Part shown: positions 42,623 to 49,215 of the stretch, in pieces | Position numbering within the stretch: the stretch's first letter is position 1 | Layout: every line of letters starts with the position of its first letter | Source: JAIXUI01 sp943373175 | GTDB taxonomy: Bacteria; Bacteroidota; Bacteroidia; UBA7662; JAIXUI01 | DNA: 49,215 nucleotides | NCBI GenBank assembly: GCA_943373175.1 | Contig: CALSBM010000015.1 | Location: 1 to 49,215 of the forward strand | Reading direction: 5' to 3' | Translations under genes and position numbers: made by a program | The notes under the pieces: generated by a model | Told to the model about the DNA's origin: nothing | Databases searched by the model: none | What the model saw: the letters and a program-made list of their open reading frames with translations, nothing else

Positions 42623-42967
42623 CTAACTTTCACAACTAAGTTCCATTTGAGAAGAACCCCACTGTTCCATTACATCAATAACAGGTAGAAGGGAAAGCCC
42701 TAAGTCCGTCAAAGAATACTCTACTCGTGGCGGAATTTCAGCAAAAACAATACGATGCAAAATATTGTCATCTTCCAATTCTCTTAGTTGATTAACCAAC
42801 ATCTGTTTGCTAATATCAGGAATTGCCTTTTGCAACATTGAAAAACGGTTGCACCCTTTCCTTATCAAGTGAATAAGGACAGGTTTCCATTTGCCCCCAA
42901 TGCGATTAAGGCAGTAGGTAACAGGACAGTTATTAGGATTGAAATCTTTGTTTTTTCGCATAAGCAT
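42623..42967 (-). CDS. HxlR-family transcriptional regulator
   Basis: A 114-residue winged-helix protein. NNCPVTYCLNRIGGKWKPVLIHLI is the standard HxlR N-terminus, with the redox-sensing type Cys in NCPV. SKQMLVNQLRELEDDNILHR is the recognition region and RVEYSLTDLG the wing. ATGs at 42967 and 42961 are both possible starts. It is the only minus-strand gene of the island. It is divergent from the oxidoreductase operon and probably senses electrophiles or quinones, as other HxlR proteins do. Its promoter has an exact TACCTTTG box (43033 to 43026). Confidence 0.9.
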   Translation of the reverse strand: MLMRKNKDFNPNNCPVTYCLNRIGGKWKPVLIHLIRKGCNRFSMLQKAIPDISKQMLVNQLRELEDDNILHRIVFAEIPPRVEYSLTDLGLSLLPVIDVMEQWGSSQMELSCES

Positions 42968-42990
42968 TGAAATCTCTTGTTTTTTGTAGT

Positions 42991-43010
42991 TAGTCTAAAT
43001 AAATAGACTA
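42991..43010. promoter_or_regulatory. palindromic operator of the HxlR regulator
   Basis: TAGTCTA-AATAAA-TAGACTA is a perfect inverted repeat with 7-bp arms in the gap between the divergent hxlR and oxidoreductase operons. It lies just downstream of the expected hxlR transcription start, so bound protein would block hxlR itself and perhaps the divergent promoter. Confidence 0.6.
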
Positions 43011-43025
43011 TACTATATTTAAAGA

Positions 43026-43033
43026 CAAAGGTA
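43026..43033 (-). promoter_or_regulatory. -7 box of the hxlR promoter
   Basis: On the minus strand this reads TACCTTTG, an exact TAnnTTTG element. It is about 60 bp before the hxlR start and 15 bp upstream of the palindromic operator. Confidence 0.5.
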
Positions 43034-43073
43034 GTAGTTTGTGTCACTTTTTAAAATCTCAATCATTTTCTTC

Positions 43074-43646
43074 ATGACAATTCAAGAAGTTAAACAATTT
43101 GTTCAAGGTGGGGAGTGGACAAGCATTACACCCGAACTTCGTCCTTTTGAGGATAGACTTGGCACAGGCAAGATAGAGCCTTTTTACGTGCAACGCAATT
43201 TTCAATACTTTCCAGAAGACCGCTTTGAAGGAAGTATCGTTAGTTCGGCTGACCCTTATGGTAAAATGCCTGTGGTTAAATTTACATTCAAAGGACACAC
43301 TTTTTGGGGCGAGGCACACCCAATAGCCGATGGTGCTTTTGAAATAGATTATATCCTTGATGAAGGTTTTGAAGTAACACCTTTGCACCCAATGTTTGCC
43401 GACCAACTCAATTCCGCACCTGTAGCAGGGCTAAACACTTGGGAAGTAGGCGTAACCCAAGACATTAAAGGCAAAGAATTTCCTTTGTTTGGGGTAAAAG
43501 AAGGGCAAATCGTCGGTGACTATGACCTAATCTACATTTTTCAAGATATGCTTTTTATGGGTAGCAAGCACGTTGATGGTCGTGGTTTTGACAAACCCGA
43601 AAACCGTCCTACCAATTTGCAAGTGCCTATTGTTCGCAAAAAGTAA
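43074..43646 (+). CDS. conserved protein of unknown function, HxlR-linked
   Basis: A 190-residue soluble protein read from the ATG at 43074 (MTIQEVKQFVQGGEW). The frame is open from a GTG at 43041, but that adds a poor hydrophobic stretch. Motifs include YVQRNFQYFPEDRFEG, DPYGKMPVVKFTFKGH, EAHPIADGAFEIDYI, VTPLHPMFADQLN and GSKHVDGRGFDKPENRPTN. It is likely a beta-rich lipocalin/MoaF-like fold, but I do not recognise the family with certainty. It lies upstream of the quinone-reductase-like gene and should share its regulation. Confidence 0.75.
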   Translation: MTIQEVKQFVQGGEWTSITPELRPFEDRLGTGKIEPFYVQRNFQYFPEDRFEGSIVSSADPYGKMPVVKFTFKGHTFWGEAHPIADGAFEIDYILDEGFEVTPLHPMFADQLNSAPVAGLNTWEVGVTQDIKGKEFPLFGVKEGQIVGDYDLIYIFQDMLFMGSKHVDGRGFDKPENRPTNLQVPIVRKK

Positions 43647-43791
43647 GTAGCCAAAACAAAATTGTGAGGAAGAAAGAGGAAAACTTGTTCCGTTGATTGA
43701 CCTCAATAAATGAGAAGGCAAAACCACATGTAGGCCGACTTGCCCCGAAAAAGGAATTAAACTAGTCAAAACAAATTAAATCAATTTCAAA

Positions 43792-44778
43792 ATGAAAGGA
43801 ATCATAAGAGTAAAAGCAGGCAAGGATTTTTCCACTATGCTTGTGCAGGAAATCCCAAGCCCCACCCTACAATCGGGTGAAGTAAAGGTTAAAATGGCAT
43901 CAAGTCGTATTAATCCTGTAGATATGGACTTGATGAAAGGGCTCCCTACTTTGAAGTATAAAAAGCCTCAAATCGGAGGCATAGACGGGGCAGGTACGAT
44001 TAGCGAAATCGGGCAAAATGTGCGTGATTTTCAAGTCGGAGATAAAGTATTTTTTTATAGAAAATTTAGCGATATTGGTACTTGGGCAGAAGAAATCACT
44101 ATCCACACTAACTATATTTCCAAAATTCCCACACATCTCACGCCTCAACAAGCAGGTACTATTGCCTTGCCTTTGCTTACGGCTTATGATAGTCTGCAAC
44201 AATTTGGGGCTAAAAAGGGTGAAAAAATACTCATTCACGGTGCAGGCGGTGGCGTAGGATTTTTAGCTGTTCAAATAGCCAAAAGTATAGGATTAGAAGT
44301 CATCGGGACAGCAAGTGGAAAAGATATTGACGAACTGAAAAACGTAGGTATTGACCGAGTGATTGACTATCGCAAAGAACAGTTTGCGAATGTGCTAAAA
44401 AAAGGAGAAGTTAACTATATTTTTGACCTTTTGGGAAAAGATATTTTGTTGCAGTCCATTGATTTACAACCTAAAAAAATTGTTTCGGTGCATTACGTTG
44501 TACCTGAAAAGATGAGCAAGGCAGGTGTAAATTTACCCGCTATTTTGAAATGGATTTTGTCGCTTACTATGACAAAGTTTCGCAAAAGAGCCAAAAGAAA
44601 CGGGGTAGAACTTATAGGGCAGGTTACAGGGGGAAACGGACAACTTTTGGGAGTAGTAAGCCGTTTAGCCACTGAGAAAAAATTTATTGTTCGTGAAGTG
44701 CCAACTGTTCAGCTAAATGAAATTGAGCAAAGGGGTTTAACGAAGACAGATGTAGGGAAAGGAATACTTTTCGGGTAA
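43792..44778 (+). CDS. NAD(P)-dependent quinone-reductase-like MDR protein
   Basis: A 328-residue medium-chain dehydrogenase/reductase. The N-terminal GroES-like domain (SGEVKVKMASSRINPVDMDL) lacks a catalytic zinc Cys, as in zeta-crystallin/quinone oxidoreductases. The Rossmann domain has HGAGGGVGFLAVQIAKSIGL for NAD(P)H. It should reduce quinones or enones. With the divergent HxlR gene it forms a typical electrophile-response pair. It is 145 bp after the preceding gene. Confidence 0.88.
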   Translation: MKGIIRVKAGKDFSTMLVQEIPSPTLQSGEVKVKMASSRINPVDMDLMKGLPTLKYKKPQIGGIDGAGTISEIGQNVRDFQVGDKVFFYRKFSDIGTWAEEITIHTNYISKIPTHLTPQQAGTIALPLLTAYDSLQQFGAKKGEKILIHGAGGGVGFLAVQIAKSIGLEVIGTASGKDIDELKNVGIDRVIDYRKEQFANVLKKGEVNYIFDLLGKDILLQSIDLQPKKIVSVHYVVPEKMSKAGVNLPAILKWILSLTMTKFRKRAKRNGVELIGQVTGGNGQLLGVVSRLATEKKFIVREVPTVQLNEIEQRGLTKTDVGKGILFG

Positions 44779-44961
44779 AAAAGAAGCCACGAATATTGTT
44801 TTTATGAAAAGGGGCAAAATTGCTAAATTGGGGCTAAGGTGCTTTTGTGGCTCTTGTGGTAAATTAAGCTTTTATGCCATTAATCCCCTTTTTTCATAAA
44901 TACATTTCCGTTATGTGCCATGCTCCTTTTACTTCGGCTTAAATATGAAAATGAAATAACT

Positions 44962-44969
44962 TACCTTTG
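44962..44969 (+). promoter_or_regulatory. -7 box directly before mntA
   Basis: TACCTTTG is an exact TAnnTTTG element ending 5 nt before the mntA ATG at 44975, so the transcript would start at or beside the start codon. The -33 TTTG is not evident. Confidence 0.5.
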
Positions 44970-44974
44970 AAATC

Positions 44975-45286
44975 ATGAAACTGATTGATGACAACAAAGA
45001 AAAGCTCTTTGAACTTTGTGATAGACACAAGGTCAAGGAGTTATATCTATTTGGATCAATTCTAACAGATCGCTTTATCGTCTCAAGCGATATTGATGTC
45101 TTAGTTCAGTTTAGCGATATCGAACTCGAAAAGTACTTTGATAACTACATGGATTTCAAAGAACAACTTGAGTTATTGTTTGAAAGAGAGATTGATCTTG
45201 TTGAAAATCAAGCAATACGAAATCCAATTTTCAGGCGTGTAGTTGATAGAGAAAAGAAACTTGTATATGAACGAAAGAATTCTTAA
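44975..45286 (+). CDS. mntA: minimal nucleotidyltransferase (MntA-like antitoxin)
   Basis: A 103-residue MNT-domain protein. ELYLFGSILTDRFIVSSDID has the G-S-x10-D-x-D motif of the polymerase-beta fold (Gly27, Ser28, Asp39, Asp41). A third acid is supplied by REIDLVE. In MntA/HepT modules this protein adds AMP to a Tyr of the HEPN toxin to neutralise it. It overlaps hepT by 20 bp. Confidence 0.9.
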   Translation: MKLIDDNKEKLFELCDRHKVKELYLFGSILTDRFIVSSDIDVLVQFSDIELEKYFDNYMDFKEQLELLFEREIDLVENQAIRNPIFRRVVDREKKLVYERKNS

Positions 45287-45602
45287 ATATCTTTTTGATG
45301 TAAAAATTGCTATCGATGAAATTGATTCTTTTTTTATCGGTTTAGATAAACGCTTTGATATATACAAAGAAAATACACTTTTAAAAAGAGCTATTGAAAG
45401 AAACTTGGAGATCATTATTGAAGCTATAAATAGGATTATAAAAATTGAACCTGAATTCCCCATAGTTAATGCAAAGAAAATAGTTGGATTAAGAAATCAA
45501 ATAATCCATTCGTATGATAATATTTCAGACGAAAATATTTGGGGAATAATTACCAATCATTTACCAGCGCTTAAAATAGAAATTGAAAACCTAATAAAAT
45601 AA
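45267..45602 (+). CDS. hepT: HEPN-domain toxin (HepT-like)
   Basis: A 111-residue helical HEPN protein. The catalytic/AMPylated motif is GLRNQIIHSYD: Arg76, His81 and Tyr83, fitting R-x4-H-x-Y. I use the ATG at 45267; a TTG frame opens at 45243. HepT toxins are RNases and the Tyr is the target of MntA. The stop is 8 bp before repeat block 4. Confidence 0.88.
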   Translation: MNERILKYLFDVKIAIDEIDSFFIGLDKRFDIYKENTLLKRAIERNLEIIIEAINRIIKIEPEFPIVNAKKIVGLRNQIIHSYDNISDENIWGIITNHLPALKIEIENLIK

Positions 45603-45610
45603 ATAACGGC

Positions 45611-45680
45611 ACCTAACATCCCTCCTCCTACCCTCAACCAAAAGCCCCAGAACAAGAATTATTGCCTGGGGCTTTTGCAT
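45611..45680 (+). repeat. truncated repeat block 4
   Basis: This copy keeps only the left end (ACCTAACATCC, with RYYYAAC) and the hairpin followed by TGCATT. The integrase relic and attC-like hairpin are absent. It is cut off just before the 3' end of the paralogue B cargo gene, and so marks the right border of the island. Confidence 0.8.
45640..45676. terminator. hairpin of block 4, probable bidirectional terminator
   Basis: AAAAGCCCCAG (from 45640) pairs with CTGGGGCTTTT (to 45676), with further pairing of CAA and TTG inside. A-tract and T-tract lie at the ends. It sits between the convergent hepT and the T9SS cargo gene. The same element recurs in blocks 1-3. Confidence 0.65.
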
Positions 45681-45719
45681 TGCTGCCGGTGGCTTCAACT
45701 TCGCACAGTCACCGTTGCG

Positions 45720-47846
45720 CTATTGCGCTGTTATCACCAAGCTCTGACGGAACACTTCTTCGTTTCTCCTGAACACAACCTGATAAAGTCCGGTTACTAG
45801 GGATGGAAGCTCCAATTGCGTTTTTTCGGCTTGACTAGAAAATATACTTGAAGATTGACGAAATACGAGCCTGCCAGAAACGTCCAACACAGTTAGTTCC
45901 CACTGACCGGAACGTTGAGATTCCGGAAGTTGAATGGTAAGGGCTTGACCGCTTCTTGCAGGATTAGGGAATAATTTGATTTCGGAACGCTCCAAAGATT
46001 GCGCTGCCACCCCGGTTTGCAGAAAGAAACATACAGTATCGTTATCGGAAAGTGAATCGGCAGCTAACTGCGTCCAGACGCAAAACTCGTCATCGGGGAA
46101 AAGTCCGCTTGTTTGAAAGGGCTGTGGGAAGGTGAAGAGGACAGAATCGCCAGGTTGTATAGACCCACCGTTGTAAGGCGCCACAACAGGCGCAGCATTT
46201 CCGGCGCGGTAGCCTATTTGAAAGCCGGAAGCGGCAGCCAGGCCTCGGTTACGCACCCATACTCTTACCGGCGCATTGTTGATGGGCATCCAACCTGGAA
46301 CGGGATTCACCACTTGTCTGGGAGTGAGATCTTGTTGCGGTAAGCCCTCTACTTGAAGACCTATCGCCAATTCGCACCACTTGCTGTGAACAAACTCTCC
46401 CCAAACGCCTGCAAATAACTGGTATTGCCTGAAGGAAGAGGGATAGCTGGTATCGCAAACCAATGGGATGGTGTTGCTATAAAATTCCATCATCACATAA
46501 ACGCCGCCCGACGTGAGCACCAAATCCTGCTTCCCAACCGGAATAAGGTTGTTGGCATTCGCCCTCATATTAGAGGCTTGGAGGTAAACAGAATCCAGCA
46601 AAGTTCCGGCTTGACCTCCAGGACCATTATCGTCGTAGATTTTTAGGCAGAAGCCTCCTGTTGGAATCGTTATGGTTTGGAAACTAGCAGCGCGAACTTT
46701 AGCCGGATAAAAGGAAGGTTTGAAATAACTCCCGAACGCGATGGGTTGAGTGTTGTTATTCACGAAAGTAAATGCGCGATAGTTGGTGGCTGGCTGGTGG
46801 TAAGCCAAATTCACTTTACCCCTGGAAGAGTCCACCACCACGATTTTACTTTTTGCTCCATTGTTGAATAGGAAACTATCTACTGCCATTCCTTGGATTT
46901 CGGCAGATAAATTCTGAACTCCCGTTTGCGTTCCTGTCCAAGATTGCGGAAACTCAATCAACGTATCCCTACCCGCAGCTAAGGCAGGAATAGTCACTGT
47001 ACCTAAGGATTGAGCGCCTACAGCACCAACAACCGAAAGATTCTGTGCCGAAGTATTCCCTTGATTGCTCACCCTCGCCCGGAACTTACGAGCAGCTCCT
47101 GCTCTATTTAGAAACTCCCCTTTTCCTGCCTCGTTGCCTACATGGTTAATAGCCACATCGGGAAACTGCAGGGTGCTGGTGAATGGTCTTTCTATCCGAA
47201 TGGTGTAGTTGGAAGGGATAGGTTGATTTTCAATCATCCTAAAACCAAGGGTTCCGCTTTTATTGGTAATAGCTGCGATTGCACCGGAAGAGCTTGAGCT
47301 AACTTGCTTATAATTCAACGTGATGGAGTGATTCGCTCGATTCAGAATAACTTGAAAGCTGTTGCTGCCGCTAAAGCCAGTAGGCGCCCAAAACGGCACA
47401 TTTTCCCAACTGACACACAAACTATCCCCCTGTAACCGCATAAAACAACGCCCGGAGTTGCTCAAACCGGCGAAATTTAAGTCGGTGAGAAATGGGGCGA
47501 TGTAATCCTTCGTTCCCTTGATCCAATTGATATGGAAGTTAAATGGCTCAATCAGAACGCCGCCTTCAAAACCAATATATCCGTTAGATCCAATCCAAAA
47601 CGATTGTGGTTCGTACCAGAAATATTGAAATCCTTGAATCATAGGAAAAGGCCCGGCTACGTTATCATCCGTTAATCCATTGACCAAGGTTCCGGTTGTG
47701 GTTATGTCCCACCAGGAATAAACCGGCCCTCCGGGTTCATTAGAGTCTTTCCAGGTGTAACCAAATCTGTCAGGCCCACCGGAAGCTGCCATAAGTGAAT
47801 TATTTAACAACAATGACAGCAAACTGAATAGTACAAATCGTTTCAT
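45720..47846 (-). CDS. large T9SS cargo protein, paralogue B
   Basis: A 708-residue secreted protein, paralogous to the one at 34812-36956. It has a signal peptide (MKRFVLFSLLSLLLNNSLMAA), the same N-terminal domain (YTWKDSNEPGGP, WWDITTTG, DDNVAGPF, WIGSNGYIGF, SNSFQVILNRANHSI) and CARDB-like modules (VSNQGNTSAQNLSVVG; RNRGLAAASGFQIGYR). It ends in a type A T9SS sorting domain (IKLFPNPARSGQALT to the end). A shared ATTAAATATAA element lies just before the start. The pair probably arose by tandem duplication, later separated by the island. Confidence 0.85.
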   Translation of the reverse strand: MKRFVLFSLLSLLLNNSLMAASGGPDRFGYTWKDSNEPGGPVYSWWDITTTGTLVNGLTDDNVAGPFPMIQGFQYFWYEPQSFWIGSNGYIGFEGGVLIEPFNFHINWIKGTKDYIAPFLTDLNFAGLSNSGRCFMRLQGDSLCVSWENVPFWAPTGFSGSNSFQVILNRANHSITLNYKQVSSSSSGAIAAITNKSGTLGFRMIENQPIPSNYTIRIERPFTSTLQFPDVAINHVGNEAGKGEFLNRAGAARKFRARVSNQGNTSAQNLSVVGAVGAQSLGTVTIPALAAGRDTLIEFPQSWTGTQTGVQNLSAEIQGMAVDSFLFNNGAKSKIVVVDSSRGKVNLAYHQPATNYRAFTFVNNNTQPIAFGSYFKPSFYPAKVRAASFQTITIPTGGFCLKIYDDNGPGGQAGTLLDSVYLQASNMRANANNLIPVGKQDLVLTSGGVYVMMEFYSNTIPLVCDTSYPSSFRQYQLFAGVWGEFVHSKWCELAIGLQVEGLPQQDLTPRQVVNPVPGWMPINNAPVRVWVRNRGLAAASGFQIGYRAGNAAPVVAPYNGGSIQPGDSVLFTFPQPFQTSGLFPDDEFCVWTQLAADSLSDNDTVCFFLQTGVAAQSLERSEIKLFPNPARSGQALTIQLPESQRSGQWELTVLDVSGRLVFRQSSSIFSSQAEKTQLELPSLVTGLYQVVFRRNEEVFRQSLVITAQ

Positions 47847-48089
47847 AACTTTTTTTATTAAATATAAAATCGCCTTTACAAAAAATCAAGTTGAGCCTAT
47901 AAAATGTAGGAGTTATGACAATCGTGAGGCTATCCATATTTCAACAGTTTTCGCAGTAAAAGAAATCTCCGATAGTAGGTTGTCTATTCAAATGAGGAGT
48001 TGGTCTTGCTTAACACCCCTTGCGTCCATTCAAATTTGCAGTTAAAGAGACAAGAGGCCAACTTGCCCACAGAAACTAAATCCAAAGCC
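47847..48089. other. gap before the PqqD-like gene
   Basis: Two tiny plus-strand frames are visible: 47915-47959 (14 codons, preceded by TAGGAG) and 47992-48045 (17 codons, two Cys). Either could be a leader or precursor peptide for the PqqD/ATP-grasp genes, but there is no comparative support. Otherwise I see only the upstream region of the divergent cargo gene. Confidence 0.2.
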
Positions 48090-48338
48090 ATGAAACTCAG
48101 AAGAAACATTGCAACCAGTGAATCGGGCTTCGTCTTCAATCCCACCAACGGAGACTCATTTTCTACCAACCCTGTTGGAACTGAAATCCTTTTTCTTCTT
48201 AAAGAAGGAATGAGTTTCAAGGAAATCAAGGAAACCTTGGTAAGCCGTTACGATTCAGAACCTTCTGTTATAGAGAAGGACATCGATGATTTTTCACTAG
48301 CTCTGAAAGGCTTCAACCTATTAGAGCATGAAAGCTAA
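48090..48338 (+). CDS. PqqD-like peptide chaperone
   Basis: An 82-residue protein from the ATG at 48090. The sequence SGFVFNPTNGDSFSTNPVGTEI, then FLLKEGMSFKEIKETLVSRYD and IEKDIDDFSLALKGFNLL follows the PqqD/RRE winged-helix pattern, in which the protein binds the leader of a precursor peptide. The frame is open from 48000, but the ATG gives the family-like start. It overlaps the ATP-grasp gene by 11 bp. Confidence 0.75.
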   Translation: MKLRRNIATSESGFVFNPTNGDSFSTNPVGTEILFLLKEGMSFKEIKETLVSRYDSEPSVIEKDIDDFSLALKGFNLLEHES

Positions 48339-49215
48339 TCAAAAACCGAAACGCGTAGTAGCCGTAACGGGCCTCAACGCGATTGATTCGCCGGGCCCAG
48401 GAGTGGCCGTTATCCGTGCCTTGCACGATAGCAAAGAGTGGGATCTTCGAATTGTTGGCTTATCGTACGAAGCTCTAGAACCGGGCATTTACATGAACGA
48501 CATCGTTCATGTAACGTATCAGATCCCCTACCCTTCTGCCGGAACATCGGCACTCTTGCAACGGTTGACTGAAATTCAAGAAGCTGAAAAAATCGATGTG
48601 ATTATTCCCAACTTCGATGCGGAGCTGTTCAACTTCATCAAAATTGGAGACAAGCTGAAGGCTATGGGAATACATACTTTTCTTCCTACGCTTGAGCAAT
48701 TTGAATCAAGAGACAAACTCAACCTCTTTGCATTCGGCAAGAAACACGGTTTTCTGGTGCCGAGAGATAAAACCATCTTCAGCATTGAAGAACTGCCTGC
48801 TGCTTCGGCTGAATTCGGTTACCCACTGGTTGTTAAAGGCAAGTATTACGAAGCTACTGTAGCCTACACGTTGGAGCAAGCTCAAAAAGCTTTTCATAAA
48901 CTCCAAGCTAAATGGGGATTGCCCATCATTGTTCAGGAGTTTGTTTCTGGTACGGAAGTCAATGTAGCGGCACTCGGCGACGGCGAACAATGCATCAGCG
49001 CAATCCCAATGCGGAAACTTTACATAACCGATAAAGGAAAAGCCTGGGCAGGAATTACGCTTGAAGACCCGACCCTAATCGACCTTGCAAAGAAATTCTG
49101 CAAGGAAACCGGTTGGCGCGGTGGCATGGAGCTCGAAATTATGCGTACACTGGACGGCAAACCCTACATCATGGAAGTAAACCCACGTTTTCCGGCGTGG
49201 ATCTACCTCACTGTT
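48328..49215 (+). CDS. ATP-grasp family enzyme, 3' end outside the window
   Basis: 296 codons without a stop to the window edge. An N-terminal Rossmann-like pre-ATP-grasp domain (VVAVTGLNAIDSPGPGVAVI, then DVIIPNFDAELF) is followed by the ATP-grasp domain with GYPLVVKGKYYEATVAYT, PIIVQEFVSGTEVNVAALG and the Mg-binding EIMRTLDGKPYIMEVNPRFP. Such ligases join a carboxylate to an amine or other nucleophile via an acyl-phosphate. Coupling to a PqqD-like protein suggests a peptide or peptide-carried substrate. Reaction unknown. Confidence 0.85.
   Translation, partial: MKANQKPKRVVAVTGLNAIDSPGPGVAVIRALHDSKEWDLRIVGLSYEALEPGIYMNDIVHVTYQIPYPSAGTSALLQRLTEIQEAEKIDVIIPNFDAELFNFIKIGDKLKAMGIHTFLPTLEQFESRDKLNLFAFGKKHGFLVPRDKTIFSIEELPAASAEFGYPLVVKGKYYEATVAYTLEQAQKAFHKLQAKWGLPIIVQEFVSGTEVNVAALGDGEQCISAIPMRKLYITDKGKAWAGITLEDPTLIDLAKKFCKETGWRGGMELEIMRTLDGKPYIMEVNPRFPAWIYLTV

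Noticed and set aside
37779..45720. Prophage or conjugative element
   Set aside because: No capsid, terminase, relaxase, transfer or complete integrase gene is present; only integrase C-terminal relics and small cargo genes.

Overview
The window is chromosomal DNA from a member of the Bacteroidota. The evidence is a type IX secretion system (T9SS) and gliding cluster (gldJ, a porP/sprF-type protein, porU, porV), several secreted proteins with T9SS C-terminal sorting domains, an HU-HIG histone-like protein, a BT_3928-type DoxX protein, promoters of the TTTG / TAnnTTTG type, and very few Shine-Dalgarno sequences. I cannot name the genus.

Layout. Positions 1-1674 hold no gene: a 21-bp minisatellite, a cluster of REP-like palindromes and a GC-rich inverted repeat. 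From 1675 to 6741 there are two divergent esterases, followed by an operon-like run of ECF sigma factor, small zinc-finger anti-sigma candidate, a Cys-rich secreted peptide with KCG motifs, a DUF692/MNIO enzyme, a DUF2063 partner and a DoxX membrane protein. This is the HvfABC/bufferin type of copper-related RiPP system under apparent ECF control. From 6766 to 19004 lie housekeeping genes: a GNAT, purF, apaG, rlmB, uvrB, ridA, tRNA-Phe, a VWA protein, an aldose epimerase, mscL, an HU-like protein, an amino acid permease and an aminopeptidase P. From 19105 to 26806 is the T9SS cluster, followed by ispF, an ompA-like lipoprotein, a DoxX/thioredoxin-like protein, aroK, sua5, a T9SS cargo protein, the tail-specific protease prc and ppa.

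From 34812 to 47846, two paralogous T9SS cargo proteins of 714 and 708 residues, both on the minus strand, flank an AT-rich accessory island. The island has four cargo segments: (1) parDE, (2) a DoxX-like, DUF2071, methyltransferase and membrane protein run, (3) an orphan membrane-anchored protein, and (4) an HxlR regulator with a quinone-reductase operon plus an MNT/HEPN toxin-antitoxin pair. Each segment is followed, in the same orientation, by a copy of one repeat block. The three long copies (about 420-440 bp) carry a hairpin, a decayed C-terminal fragment of an IntI-like tyrosine recombinase that keeps the catalytic Tyr, and a roughly 117-122-nt attC-like hairpin. The fourth copy is truncated. 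Blocks begin 8-37 nt after a stop codon, and two end about 25 nt before the next start codon, which is gene-cassette geometry. I consider this integron-like array the most novel structure here, with the ECF-linked HvfABC-type operon second.

The window ends in the start of another candidate peptide or small-molecule pathway: a PqqD-like protein overlapping an ATP-grasp enzyme that runs off the edge.
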